Shown piece by piece: positions 16,194 through 26,767 of a stretch of 39,281 bases of DNA; the first letter of the stretch is position 1, and each line of letters begins with the position of its first letter. The notes beneath the pieces are model-generated. The model did no database searches. It saw nothing but the letters and a program-made list of their open reading frames with translations, and was not told the DNA's origin. Made by a program: the position numbers and the translations under genes. This DNA is from Vicinamibacteria bacterium (GTDB lineage: Bacteria > Acidobacteriota > Vicinamibacteria > Marinacidobacterales > SMYC01): contig DASPGQ010000486.1 in assembly GCA_035620555.1 (NCBI GenBank), forward strand, positions 1 to 39,281, read 5' to 3'.

Positions 16194-17111
16194 ATGGAAG
16201 ACGCGCCCTCGTCGCGCCGCAAGAAGGCCGCGGCCGGCACCGCGGGCATCACCCGACGAACCAGCGTTCTCGTGCCCGCGTTCAGGGAGGAGGTCGCCAT
16301 CGGCGAGCTCCTGGGTGAGATCGGAGCCCTCGGACCCTGGAAAGAGATCCTCGTCGTGGACGACGGCTCGAAGGACGAGACGGGAAATCGGGCCGCGGCG
16401 GCGGGGGCCACGGTGATCCGCCACCCCTACAACAAGGGCAACGGCGCCGCGGTCAAGACCGCGGTGCGAGCCGCGAGCGGGGAGTTCATCCTGCTCATCG
16501 ACGCCGACGGCCAGCACCCGCCGGGATCGATTCCCGCTCTCCTCGCGAAGCTCGACGAGCACGATCTCGTGGTGGGCGCGCGCTCCTACCGGGGGCAGGC
16601 CAGCTTCTCCCGGGCTCTGGGAAACGCGGCCCTCAACCGGTTCGCCTCGATGCTCGCGGGTTTCCGAATCGACGACCTGACGTCGGGCTTCCGCGCGGCG
16701 CGCCGGGATCGGTTCCGCGAGTTCCTGCATCTGCTCCCCAACGGGTTCAGCTATCCGTCGACGAGCACCCTCGCCTTCCTCAAAGCGGGCTATAACGTCG
16801 CCTTCGTCCCCATCGAGGGAAAGAAGAGAGACCGACGCTCGACGAGCAAGATGCGTCCCTTCCGGGAAGTGTGGCGCTTCGTGATGATCATCCTCCGGAT
16901 CGTCACTCTCTTCAGCCCGCTTCGGGTGATCGTTCCGATCGCCTTGTTCTTCTTCCTCGCCGGCATCGGCTACATGGCCTACACCATCGCGACCGCGACC
17001 GACATCACCGACACCTCGGTTCTTCTGATCGTGTTCTCGGCGGTGCTGTTCGTGTTCGGGCTCCTGTCGGAGCAGATCGCGGCGCTGCGATTCGAGAACC
17101 GCGACCGGTAG
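16194..17111 (+). CDS. GT2-family membrane glycosyltransferase (polyprenyl-phosphate type), copy 2
   Basis: The 305-residue protein has the same layout as its upstream neighbour and is clearly a paralog: SVLVPAFREEVAIGELL, VVDDGSKDETGN, LIDADGQHPPG (metal-binding DxD), TSGFRAARRDR, then two C-terminal membrane segments (about 236-258 and 265-290) and a short tail. ATG at 16194 is preferred because GAGGTGA lies eight bases upstream; in-frame GTG codons at 16182, 16188 and 16191 are alternatives, the first overlapping the previous stop. The conserved TSGFR and aromatic residues place it among DPM1/ArnC-like polyprenyl-phosphate glycosyltransferases; the sugar is unknown. Confidence 0.85.
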   Translation: MEDAPSSRRKKAAAGTAGITRRTSVLVPAFREEVAIGELLGEIGALGPWKEILVVDDGSKDETGNRAAAAGATVIRHPYNKGNGAAVKTAVRAASGEFILLIDADGQHPPGSIPALLAKLDEHDLVVGARSYRGQASFSRALGNAALNRFASMLAGFRIDDLTSGFRAARRDRFREFLHLLPNGFSYPSTSTLAFLKAGYNVAFVPIEGKKRDRRSTSKMRPFREVWRFVMIILRIVTLFSPLRVIVPIALFFFLAGIGYMAYTIATATDITDTSVLLIVFSAVLFVFGLLSEQIAALRFENRDR

Positions 17112-17399
17112 CCTAGCAGGCTGATGAAAGAGTACAGTCCAGCCTGCGCGAGCGGAGCGTTCGACTTCGCCAAGGCTACGTCGAAACCGCGCCGAAGCCC
17201 GAAGGGCGCAGGCGGGAGCCCGGCGCGCCTGCCGCGCCGTAAGCAGCCCGAGCCGTGGCGGCCCGATCGATTAACGGGTCCCGCCATGGCATTGCTGCAC
17301 TCCAGTTGTTTTCCCCCCTCGTCATCGTTTATGGTTGAGCCTGGCGGCGTGCTGCCCTGATTGACCGGGCGGCGGCAGAGCCGGGGAAGGGAGCCAGTC
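17112..17399 (+). repeat. Hairpin-rich non-coding spacer
   Basis: This 288-base spacer has no convincing gene. It holds three inverted repeats in its first 175 bases: GCAGGCTG/CAGCCTGC (17116-17123 and 17140-17147, 16-base loop); CGGCGCG/CGCGCCG (17221-17227 and 17233-17239, 5-base loop); and TGGCGGCCCG/CGGG-TC-CCGCCA (17256-17265 and 17275-17286, 9-base loop). None is followed by a T run, so they are not classic intrinsic terminators. They may be a REP- or MITE-like relic or an RNA-structured termination region for the glycosyltransferase unit. The last about 100 bases probably hold the promoter of the cytochrome gene, but I see no clear -35/-10 pair. Confidence 0.5.
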
Positions 17400-18728
17400 A
17401 TGAGAGAGATGCGCTCACTCGTCGTGGCGTTCGTCGGTCTCCTCGTCGTGGGAGTCTTCGCCCAAGCATCCGAGCAACGCGTCACGTTCACGAAGGATAT
17501 CGCCCCGATTTTTCAGCAAAAATGCGAGTCGTGCCACCGCGACGGCTCGATCGCGCCCATGTCGCTCGTGAGCTATGAAGAGATCCGCCCCTGGGCCAGA
17601 GCGATCGAAGAGGCGGTGGTATCGCGCTACATGCCGCCATGGCACATCGACAAGACCGTCGGCATCCAGGAGTTCAAGAACGATCGGTCGCTCAGCGACG
17701 ATCAAGTCGCGACGATCGTGAAGTGGGTCGACTCGGGCGCTCCCAAGGGTGACCCGAACGACTTGCCGCCTCCCGTCAGCTGGCCGGAGCACGACGGGTG
17801 GATGTTCGCTCCGCTCTTCGACGAGCCGGACCTGATCATCGAGTCGCCCGCCTACACGATGCCGGCGCAGGCACAGGACGTGTGGTATCGACCGGTGGTG
17901 GAAACGGGCCTGACCGAGCCGCGCTGGGTGCGCGCGATCGAGATTCGGCCCGACCCGGTCGAGGGAAGACGGATCACTCACCACGCACTCGCCCGGCTGC
18001 AGCAAGAAGAGCCGCAGACCGACCGCACCAACGACGCGGAGGACATCGGTCCCGGGCTGTTCATGGAGTGGGCGGTTGGAAAACAAGGCGAGCTCATGCG
18101 ACCGAACAGCGGCAAGCTGATGCTCCCCGGATCGAAGATCGCATGGGACATCCATTACCATGCCGTGGGGGAGGAGATCACGAGCCAGGCGCAGCTGGCC
18201 ATCTACTTCTATCCCGAGGGCGAGACACCCAAGTACCGCCAGGTCCTCGGCCTGTTCCACGCGATCAACGGAGGCTCGAAGGGCCTCGACATTCCCCCGA
18301 ACACCGTCTCCGTACATCAGGGCTTCCACGTCATGAAGCAGGCGGGACGCGTCGAGAACTATCAGCCGCACATGCACCTTCGGGGAAAGGCGATGTCGAT
18401 GGAAGCGGTGCTTCCGAACGGGGAAAGGCGCATCCTGAGCCACGTGGACAACTTCCAGTTCAACTGGCACAACAACTACGTCTACGCCGACCATGTGGCG
18501 CCGCTCTTGCCCCGAGGCACGATCCTCAACTTCACCGCATGGCACGACAACACCGCGGCGAACCGGTCGAACCCCGACCCGACTCAATGGGTCGGCTGGG
18601 GAGACCGTACGGTGGACGAGATGGCGCACGCCTGGGTGAACATCACCTACATGAGCGACGAGGACTACGAGACGGAGCTCGAAGCGAGGAAGAACATGCC
18701 GCCGACCGCCACGGATCTGCAGCCGTAG
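17400..18728 (+). CDS. Secreted cytochrome c fused to a copper type II monooxygenase-like (PHM fold) domain
   Basis: The 442-residue protein starts with a signal peptide (hydrophobic core 7-22, AQAS before the mature end). A c-type heme site CESCH (42-46) follows in FTKDIAPIFQQKC; Met54 or Met78 (RYMPPW) are candidate axial ligands. Residues about 140-420 match the peptidylglycine/dopamine monooxygenase fold: HH (194-195), HYH (252-254), HMH (324-326) and Met408 (TVDEMAH) fit the histidines and methionine that hold the two copper ions in that family. It is therefore likely a periplasmic copper oxidoreductase with an attached electron-transfer heme; the substrate is unknown. ATG at 17400 with GGGAAGGGAG seven bases upstream. 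Confidence 0.82.
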   Translation: MREMRSLVVAFVGLLVVGVFAQASEQRVTFTKDIAPIFQQKCESCHRDGSIAPMSLVSYEEIRPWARAIEEAVVSRYMPPWHIDKTVGIQEFKNDRSLSDDQVATIVKWVDSGAPKGDPNDLPPPVSWPEHDGWMFAPLFDEPDLIIESPAYTMPAQAQDVWYRPVVETGLTEPRWVRAIEIRPDPVEGRRITHHALARLQQEEPQTDRTNDAEDIGPGLFMEWAVGKQGELMRPNSGKLMLPGSKIAWDIHYHAVGEEITSQAQLAIYFYPEGETPKYRQVLGLFHAINGGSKGLDIPPNTVSVHQGFHVMKQAGRVENYQPHMHLRGKAMSMEAVLPNGERRILSHVDNFQFNWHNNYVYADHVAPLLPRGTILNFTAWHDNTAANRSNPDPTQWVGWGDRTVDEMAHAWVNITYMSDEDYETELEARKNMPPTATDLQP

Positions 18729-18750
18729 CGCCCGATCTCCTTCGTTCGCG

Positions 18751-19599
18751 ATGAGACGTCTCATGCCCGTGATCCGAAAGGCTCTGGTCCTGAGTCTTCT
18801 CGGCACGCTCCCGGCCATAGGCTCGAGCCCGGCGACGCAGCTCCCTCTCGACCCTGCGAAGAATTCCGGTCAGAGCGTCACCGCCGCCTACGAGGGGTGG
18901 GTCAAGAACGAGGACGGCACCTACAGCTTGCTCGTCGGTTATTTCAATCGGAACCTCGAGGAGACCCTCGAGATACCCGTCGGGCCGAACAACCATATCG
19001 AGCCCGGGGGGCCCGATCGGGGCCAGCCGACCCACTTCCTGCCACGAAGGCAATGGGGGGTCTTCACCATCAAGGTGCCCGCCGACTTCGCCGGCAAGAA
19101 GCTGACCTGGACCCTCGTGGCGAACAATCAGACCACCCAGGTTCCGATGGGCCTCAACCCTCTCTGGGAAGTCGAGCCGCTAAGAGACGCGGCCCAGGGG
19201 AACACACCGCCGGTGGTGCGGTTCGACCCGCAGGGCAAGCCATTTCAGGGACCCCCTCGCGGAATCGCCGCTTCCCTGGAGACGACGGTCTCGGAGCCCA
19301 TCGACCTGACGGTCTGGGGGAAGGACGACGGCGTGGTGAACGCTTACAGTCGCGAGCGGGACGGTCCGCCGCTTCATCTGACCTGGAGCAAATACCGCGG
19401 TCCGGGCGAGGTGAGCTTCGACAAAGCCGAGCCCGAGATCGATGAATCGGACGGCAAGGCAACGACGACCGCAACCTTCAGCGAGGCGGGAAGCTACATC
19501 CTTCGCCTCCAGGCGAACGACGTCTCCGGCGATGGAGGCGGCGGCGCTCAGTGCTGCTGGACGAACGTTCACGTCCAGGTCACGGTCGTCGATCGATAA
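18751..19599 (+). CDS. Secreted protein of unknown function with C-terminal Ig/PKD-like region
   Basis: The 282-residue protein has a signal peptide (basic start MRRLMPVIRK, hydrophobic to about residue 24). The middle contains GWVKNEDGTYSLLVGYFNRN and PVGPNNHIEPGG, a pattern that I have the impression recurs in secreted Acidobacteriota proteins beside oxidoreductases, but which I cannot tie to a named domain. The C-terminal part (about 185-280) looks like an immunoglobulin/PKD-type beta sandwich (LTVWGKDDG, ATTTATFSEAGSYILRLQANDVSG). It follows the cytochrome/monooxygenase gene by 22 bases and is probably its cotranscribed partner. Its end overlaps the convergent AsmA-like gene by 20 bases. 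An ATG at 18763 is an alternative start. Confidence 0.7.
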   Translation: MRRLMPVIRKALVLSLLGTLPAIGSSPATQLPLDPAKNSGQSVTAAYEGWVKNEDGTYSLLVGYFNRNLEETLEIPVGPNNHIEPGGPDRGQPTHFLPRRQWGVFTIKVPADFAGKKLTWTLVANNQTTQVPMGLNPLWEVEPLRDAAQGNTPPVVRFDPQGKPFQGPPRGIAASLETTVSEPIDLTVWGKDDGVVNAYSRERDGPPLHLTWSKYRGPGEVSFDKAEPEIDESDGKATTTATFSEAGSYILRLQANDVSGDGGGGAQCCWTNVHVQVTVVDR

Positions 19600-20797
19600 T
19601 CGACATCACCGGGGCATCGGGGTCGCCTTCGAGGCGAAATACGTCGCCCCCGCGGGTGAAGGTCAGAACGATCGGTCCTTGCAGATCGATCGTGCCCTCG
19701 ACCCGCCAGCTCGTCCCCGAGGTTTTGAGCTCGAAGGGCCGGACGCGAACCGTGCCGCGGCTCATCTCGAACGGCACTTCGGCCGAGTCGAAAGGAGCCC
19801 CCACGAGCCCGACGATACCCGAAGCCTGACCGAGGGTCCTCACCCACGCCACATCGGGCAAGGCGCCCGCGGCAACGGTGAGCGCGCCCGCGCCGGTGAA
19901 GTTCCTCGCCTCGAGCCCGAATCCCCTCCCCTCGATGCGCGCCTTTGCGCCTCTCGCCCAGGGAGGCAGGTCGATCGAACTGGTATCGAGGGAAATCTCG
20001 TAGCTGAGCGGCAGCACGTTTCCGTCGAGCGCGAGCCTTCCCGACAGCCGCCGAGCCCCGCTCGCGAATTGCAGATCGTCGAGGCGGAGCTTCCCTCGAT
20101 CGCTTTCCATCCGGCCGAACACGTCCGAAAGACGCGTCGAAGCGAAGCGGATTTCGGAGGCGCGGATCTCTCCCGAGGCGCTGAGACCGTGCACGAGGCT
20201 CAAGGCATTGCGGTCGAACCGCGGCTCTCGGAGCGTCAGCTCGACGCCGTCGAGCGCGATCCTCTCCCCTTCTGTTTGGTCGAGCACCCAGAGAGCGCCG
20301 CTCTCGATCACGAGCTCCGAGACGGCGAGCTCGACATCGATCGCGGGCTCGCCTCGCTTTTCCTCCGACGCGTCGGGCAGGCTGTGCGGCTGGCCGCGGT
20401 TCGCGGACGACCTCGGAAGGCCCGGGTCCCGGGGCGGCTCGAGGTTTGCCCCTCTCGTGCCGAGACGAATCTGCAAGCGTGGTGATTCCGCCACCACGCG
20501 CACGATCAGAAGCCGGCCACGAATGAGTGAACGAAGCTCGTGCTCGAATCGCAGGCGCCCGAGCTCCAGATCGAAGCGGTAGCCGGGGCGGGCCGACCTC
20601 GCCCGAACCCCCTCGATCGTGAGTCCCTCGAGCAGGTGGAAACGAAAGCGCGAAGCTTCGAGAGACATCTCCGATGCCTCGCTCGCACGACCGAGCGCCG
20701 CGCGCCCGAGTGTGGGGGCGTCCAGCTCCACGAGCGTCGCGACCAGCCCCGCCGCCAGGGCCGAGCCGAGGACGAGGAGGACCGCTCTGGCGCGCAA
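19580..20797 (-). CDS. AsmA-like envelope protein
   Basis: The 405-residue protein has an N-terminal membrane anchor (about 4-24) and then a periplasmic region rich in beta strands. The segment EMSLEASRFRFHLLEGLTIE and the later ALTVAAGALPDVAWVRTLG and GTVRVRPFELKTSGTSWRVEGTIDL resemble AsmA-family proteins, which in diderms help lipid transport or outer membrane assembly. A Pro/Arg-rich low-complexity stretch lies near residues 115-150. Start TTG at 20797, four bases after the parE stop, without a clear ribosome binding site, so it is likely translated by coupling. It is shorter than E. coli AsmA (617) and the assignment to the family is moderate. Confidence 0.65.
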   Translation of the reverse strand: MRARAVLLVLGSALAAGLVATLVELDAPTLGRAALGRASEASEMSLEASRFRFHLLEGLTIEGVRARSARPGYRFDLELGRLRFEHELRSLIRGRLLIVRVVAESPRLQIRLGTRGANLEPPRDPGLPRSSANRGQPHSLPDASEEKRGEPAIDVELAVSELVIESGALWVLDQTEGERIALDGVELTLREPRFDRNALSLVHGLSASGEIRASEIRFASTRLSDVFGRMESDRGKLRLDDLQFASGARRLSGRLALDGNVLPLSYEISLDTSSIDLPPWARGAKARIEGRGFGLEARNFTGAGALTVAAGALPDVAWVRTLGQASGIVGLVGAPFDSAEVPFEMSRGTVRVRPFELKTSGTSWRVEGTIDLQGPIVLTFTRGGDVFRLEGDPDAPVMSIIDRRP

Positions 20798-20801
20798 GGC
20801 G

Positions 20802-22715
20802 TCACACGTCGAGCTGTTCGGCTTCGGGGGCGTGCTCCATGATGAAATGGAAGCGCGCCTGCGAATCCTTGCCCATCAAATCAGAAATGACGCGGTCGGT
20901 CTGGAGCGCGTCCTCGATGCTGACGCGCAGGAGCCGGCGGGTCTTCGGGTTGAGCGTCGTGTCCCAGAGAACCTTCGGCATCATCTCCCCGAGTCCCTTG
21001 AAACGCGTGATATCGGCTTTCCTCCCCTTGCCGTGTTTTTCCAGGATTCGAGCCTTGTCGGGATCGTCCGCCGCCCAGAACGTCTCTTTTCCGATGTCGA
21101 TGCGGTACAGCGGCGGTTGCGCGATATACACCCGGCCGGCGCGGATGAGCTCGGGCATGTGACGGTAGAGAAACGTGAGCAGAAGGGTCGTGATGTGGTG
21201 TCCGTCGGCGTCGGCGTCGGCGAGCAGCACCACGCGGTGATAGCGGAGCTTTGTCAGGTCGAAGCTCTTTCCCAGCCCGCATCCGAGCGCCTGCACCAGG
21301 TCGACCAGCTCCCGGTTCTCCAGGACTTTCGCGAGAGAGGCCTGCTCGGCGTTCAGGACCTTTCCCCTCAAAGGAAGCACCGCCTGGCGAGTGCGATCGC
21401 GCCCCTGTTTGGCCGAGCCGCCGGCGGAATCGCCTTCGACGATGAACAGCTCCGTCTCCGCGGTTCGCGTTGACGTACAGTCGCTCAGCTTTCCCGGAAG
21501 CATCGAGCGTCCCTTGGTCGCCGTCTTGCGGGTGATGGCCGCCGAAGCCGCCCGCGAGGCCTCGCGCGCCCGTGCCGCGAGGATGATCCGCGCGATCACC
21601 GACTCGGCGGTGGAACGGTTCTCGTTGAGCCAGAGCTCGAGCGCGGGACGCAAGGCGGCATCGAGCTGCTGCTGGACCTCGGGGTTGTTGAGTCGATCCT
21701 TGGTCTGTCCTTGAAACTGCGGATCGGTCACGAACACGCTCAACACTCCGGTGAGCCCCTCGCGCAAGTCCTCCGAGGACAGAGTCACGCCCTTGGGGGT
21801 GAGCTTGTGCGCTTCCACGTAGTTGCGCAGCGCCTTGCCGAGTCCGGAATGGAAGCCGTTCTCGTGGGAGCCGCCCGACCCGGTGGGGATTCCGTTGACG
21901 TAGCTCTTCAGGAATTCGTCGGTGGACTCGGTCCACTGCATCACCAGCTGGATCCTCGTTCCGTCTCGCTCGTCGCCGTTTTTTTCGAGCGCGAAAGGCG
22001 CTTCGTGAACCGCCCTCGCCTTGCGCTCATCGACGATCTTCGCGAGGTAGGCGACGATCCCTTTCTCGTGCTGGAAGACGAGCTTCTCTCGGCTCGCTTC
22101 GTCCTCGAACGTGATACGGAGTCCCTTATGGAGGTAGCTCGTGGTCAAAAGCCGCTCGCGGATGATCTCGGGCTGGAACTTGGTCTTGGGGAAGATCTTG
22201 GGATCGGGATGGAAGGTGATGGTCGTCCCCGAGCCGCGACCGCTGCCGATTCTCCGGAGCTTGGTGACGGGTTTTCCCGCCTTGAACTTCTGCTCATAAA
22301 CACCCCCGTCGCGCTTGACGGTAGCCACCAGAGAGGAGGAGAGGGCATTCACCACCGAGGCCCCGACGCCGTGGAGCCCGCCCGCCGTCTTGTAATTCTG
22401 CCCGTCGAACTTGCCTCCCGCATGGAGCGTCGTGAGAATGACCTCGAGGGCGGGCTTCTTGGCTTTGGGGTGGCGATCGACGGGGATGCCCCGGCCGTCG
22501 TCGGCGATGGTGATCGACGACCCATCACGGTGGAGCGTCACGTGGATGGAGCTCGCGAAGCCGTTCATGGCCTCGTCCACGGAGTTGTCGAGGATTTCCC
22601 AGACCAGGTGATGGAGCCCCTGGGCAGAAACGCCTCCGATGTACATTCCCGGACGTTTGCGAACCGGCTCGAGCCCCTGGAGTACGGTGATGTCTTTCGC
22701 GGTGTATGTGGCCAT
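20802..22715 (-). CDS. parE: Type IIA DNA topoisomerase subunit B (ParE/GyrB-like)
   Basis: ATPase subunit of a topoisomerase IV or gyrase. The 637-residue protein has the GHKL ATPase domain (EILDNSVDEA with catalytic Glu and Asn, DDGRGIPVD, GGLHGVGAS), the transducer region, and the TOPRIM domain with EGDSAGGSAKQGRDR and DADADG metal ligands, ending with a ParE-type RFKGLGEM segment. ATG at 22715 with GAGG four bases upstream; the same frame is open further upstream only as a shadow of parC. The compact length (about 630) fits ParE or short GyrB; I favour ParE because the partner lacks a clear GyrA box. The gene follows parC by 11 bases. Confidence 0.9.
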   Translation of the reverse strand: MATYTAKDITVLQGLEPVRKRPGMYIGGVSAQGLHHLVWEILDNSVDEAMNGFASSIHVTLHRDGSSITIADDGRGIPVDRHPKAKKPALEVILTTLHAGGKFDGQNYKTAGGLHGVGASVVNALSSSLVATVKRDGGVYEQKFKAGKPVTKLRRIGSGRGSGTTITFHPDPKIFPKTKFQPEIIRERLLTTSYLHKGLRITFEDEASREKLVFQHEKGIVAYLAKIVDERKARAVHEAPFALEKNGDERDGTRIQLVMQWTESTDEFLKSYVNGIPTGSGGSHENGFHSGLGKALRNYVEAHKLTPKGVTLSSEDLREGLTGVLSVFVTDPQFQGQTKDRLNNPEVQQQLDAALRPALELWLNENRSTAESVIARIILAARAREASRAASAAITRKTATKGRSMLPGKLSDCTSTRTAETELFIVEGDSAGGSAKQGRDRTRQAVLPLRGKVLNAEQASLAKVLENRELVDLVQALGCGLGKSFDLTKLRYHRVVLLADADADGHHITTLLLTFLYRHMPELIRAGRVYIAQPPLYRIDIGKETFWAADDPDKARILEKHGKGRKADITRFKGLGEMMPKVLWDTTLNPKTRRLLRVSIEDALQTDRVISDLMGKDSQARFHFIMEHAPEAEQLDV

Positions 22716-22726
22716 CGAACCTCGCG

Positions 22727-25216
<2,490 letters not shown>

Positions 25217-25283
25217 CGGGCTCGTTTCTCCTTTGGTTCGCTATTAAACTAGAAAAAAGAAGCGCCGTTGGCAAGCCTCCGCC

Positions 25284-25327
25284 CGGACCCAGGAGGGGGC
25301 GGGTCCGTGGCTCCCCGACGTGGAGCC
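25284..25327. other. Two adjacent inverted repeats before parC
   Basis: CGGACCC (25284-25290) pairs with GGGTCCG (25301-25307), and GGCTCC (25309-25314) pairs with GGAGCC (25322-25327). They lie between the small secreted-protein gene and parC. On the minus strand a TTCTTTTTTCTA run occurs about 25 bases past the second-met stem, too far for a classic intrinsic terminator. They may end transcription of the upstream gene or be part of the parC leader. Confidence 0.4.
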
Positions 25328-25343
25328 GTCTCCGCCGATTAAA

Positions 25344-25724
25344 CTAAGTTTGCTCGTCGGCGACGACGATCCGTTTGGGCTCGTTGATCCCGACGATGAG
25401 CTTGTAACCGTACTTCGAGACCTTCCCCACGGCCTTGACTTTCTTTCCGGTGTACATGTGCTGGAGGCTTCCATCGAAGTTGTTCACGTTTGCCGTCGGT
25501 ATCAGCAGGCGCACGTATTTCTCGTTGGCGCTGAACAGCAGGTAGACGCCCTCGGCGGCTTTTTCCGTCCGGAGAATCGTTCCTTCCACCCATACGATCT
25601 CGTCCAGATGGTCGCCAGCATCCCGATAAGAGATCGACGGGTATTCCTGCGCGGCCAGCAGGACTGCACTCGGGACGATGATGGCGAGGAGCACGAGCCA
25701 TTGCCTAGACGCTTTGTGTATCAT
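25344..25724 (-). CDS. Small secreted protein, possible OB-fold
   Basis: A 126-residue protein with a signal peptide (basic MIHKASRQW, hydrophobic core to about residue 24, AAQ at the likely cleavage region). The mature part has short beta strands with DEIVWVEGTILRTEKAAEG, VYLLFSANEKYVRLLI and KKVKAVGKVSKYGYK, the rhythm of an OB-fold of the kind found in secreted nucleic-acid- or ligand-binding proteins. I do not recognise the family. ATG at 25724 has an excellent ribosome binding site (AAGGAGGAA, six bases away). It stands alone in a 400-base gap between the Yip1 gene and parC and points the same way. Confidence 0.7.
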   Translation of the reverse strand: MIHKASRQWLVLLAIIVPSAVLLAAQEYPSISYRDAGDHLDEIVWVEGTILRTEKAAEGVYLLFSANEKYVRLLIPTANVNNFDGSLQHMYTGKKVKAVGKVSKYGYKLIVGINEPKRIVVADEQT

Positions 25725-25912
25725 GAGCTTCCTCCTTCGACGAGTTACTTCTCGTTTCGAGCCACTGTGATGATGAGCTTCGAGAGAATCCGCGTGAAGG
25801 TGTCTACCGGTGCGAACGGCTATCGGCGCGCGAGCGAGAGCGGCTCTCGCCGGAAACTAATCCCGCCGCGGGTAAAAAGTCAAGCCGCGTGGGCCGTCAG
25901 AGACGCCAGCGG

Positions 25913-26431
25913 TCAGGCGAAGAGGGCGCGGAACAAGAGCAGCGAGCCGATCAAGGCGAGAAAGACCAGGCAGAGGAACAGGCTGACTCCGACGAGAAGC
26001 GTTACGACCGCAATGGCCTTGGAACGTGGAAGCTCGCCGGTGCTCTCGATAGCGAGGCCGGCGACGACGGCGAAATAGAGAAGCGCAAAGAACCCCAGAA
26101 AGGGGCCGATCAGAGGAAACGCCTGGACCCAGTGAATGGGTGCCGCCACTCCGAGTGGTCGGTAGAGCTCGAGGAAGCTCGCCGTGCTTCCGAACAACCG
26201 CGCGATCACGCTCAAGAGTCCGACGAAGACGAAAGAGAGCAAGGTCGCGAGGATGGGGCCGAAGACCATTCCACGAAAACTGAATTGTCCCGCTCCGTTG
26301 GCGAGCCCGGCGATCGCGAAGAATAGAAGCGCCGGAAGGAGCGCATCCTCGTCCCGAGAGACCTCGCGGATCGTGCGGGCATCGAGCTGGAGGATATGAA
26401 GGGCCTTTTGCAGGTATCCGCCAAAATCCAT
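25913..26431 (-). CDS. Yip1-family multispanning membrane protein
   Basis: A 172-residue protein with about five hydrophobic segments (starting near LLPALLFFAIAGLANG, ILATLLSFVFVGLLSVIARL, FPLIGPFLGFFALLYFAVVAG and AIAVVTLLVGVSLFLCLVFL). The pattern, with conserved Pro and Gly in the spans and the ARLFGSTASFLELYRPLGVAA loop, fits the Yip1 domain superfamily; bacterial members have no settled function. ATG at 26431 is preferred over upstream in-frame codons because GAGGTGAGGGA precedes it directly. It is divergent to lpxC. Confidence 0.72.
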   Translation of the reverse strand: MDFGGYLQKALHILQLDARTIREVSRDEDALLPALLFFAIAGLANGAGQFSFRGMVFGPILATLLSFVFVGLLSVIARLFGSTASFLELYRPLGVAAPIHWVQAFPLIGPFLGFFALLYFAVVAGLAIESTGELPRSKAIAVVTLLVGVSLFLCLVFLALIGSLLLFRALFA

Positions 26432-26767
26432 TCCCTCACCTCGACTCGATTCGGTTCGAGCGGTCTCCCCGGCAATCATTCTGGCGACACCCGAACGGTG
26501 CTCTTGGAAGCTGACCATCCGAGCACCGTCAACGAAAGCAACTTTTCGAGTAATATAGTTCGCATCATGTTATCAGAATCGGCGGTGACGGCGAAAATCG
26601 AAACAAGTGCGTAGAAGATACATCTCGGACCGATCTGAGTGCATGAATGACACACTTCCGTAAGCGCGACGGGGAAGAGAGTCCATGAGGGCCCAATTTT
26701 TCAAGCAGTTAGCATGTGGTTCGCAGCTCGGCACCTTGGCATACGATTTGCTTCGTCTGCGCACGGC
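26432..26767. other. Divergent intergenic region between the Yip1 gene and lpxC
   Basis: This 336-base spacer holds no supportable gene. It is less GC-rich than its surroundings in two patches, around 26530-26620 and 26690-26725. A minus-strand TATATT (near 26550) could be a -10 element for the Yip1 gene, but I see no good -35. Near the lpxC end is a sigma-54-like motif described separately. Short open frames in it lack ribosome binding sites. Confidence 0.5.
26736..26753 (+). promoter_or_regulatory. Sigma-54-like (-24/-12) promoter motif upstream of lpxC
   Basis: TTGGCATACGATTTGCTT has GG at 26738-26739 and GC at 26750-26751, exactly 12 bases apart as required, with TTGGCA and TTGCT matching the consensus at nearly every conserved position. 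The predicted start of transcription would be near 26763, leaving only about five bases before the lpxC ATG. That short leader argues against function, unless the mRNA is near-leaderless; the match may be chance. Confidence 0.35.

Noticed and set aside
17116-17290. Inverted repeats as classic rho-independent terminators
   Set aside because: None of the stems is followed by a run of T on either strand.
17124-17360. 78-residue open frame in the hairpin-rich spacer
   Set aside because: No ribosome binding site, spans the inverted repeats and has a low-complexity composition.
26440-26450. GGTTCGAG resembling a tRNA T-loop
   Set aside because: No flanking T-stem, acceptor stem or D arm could be paired around it.
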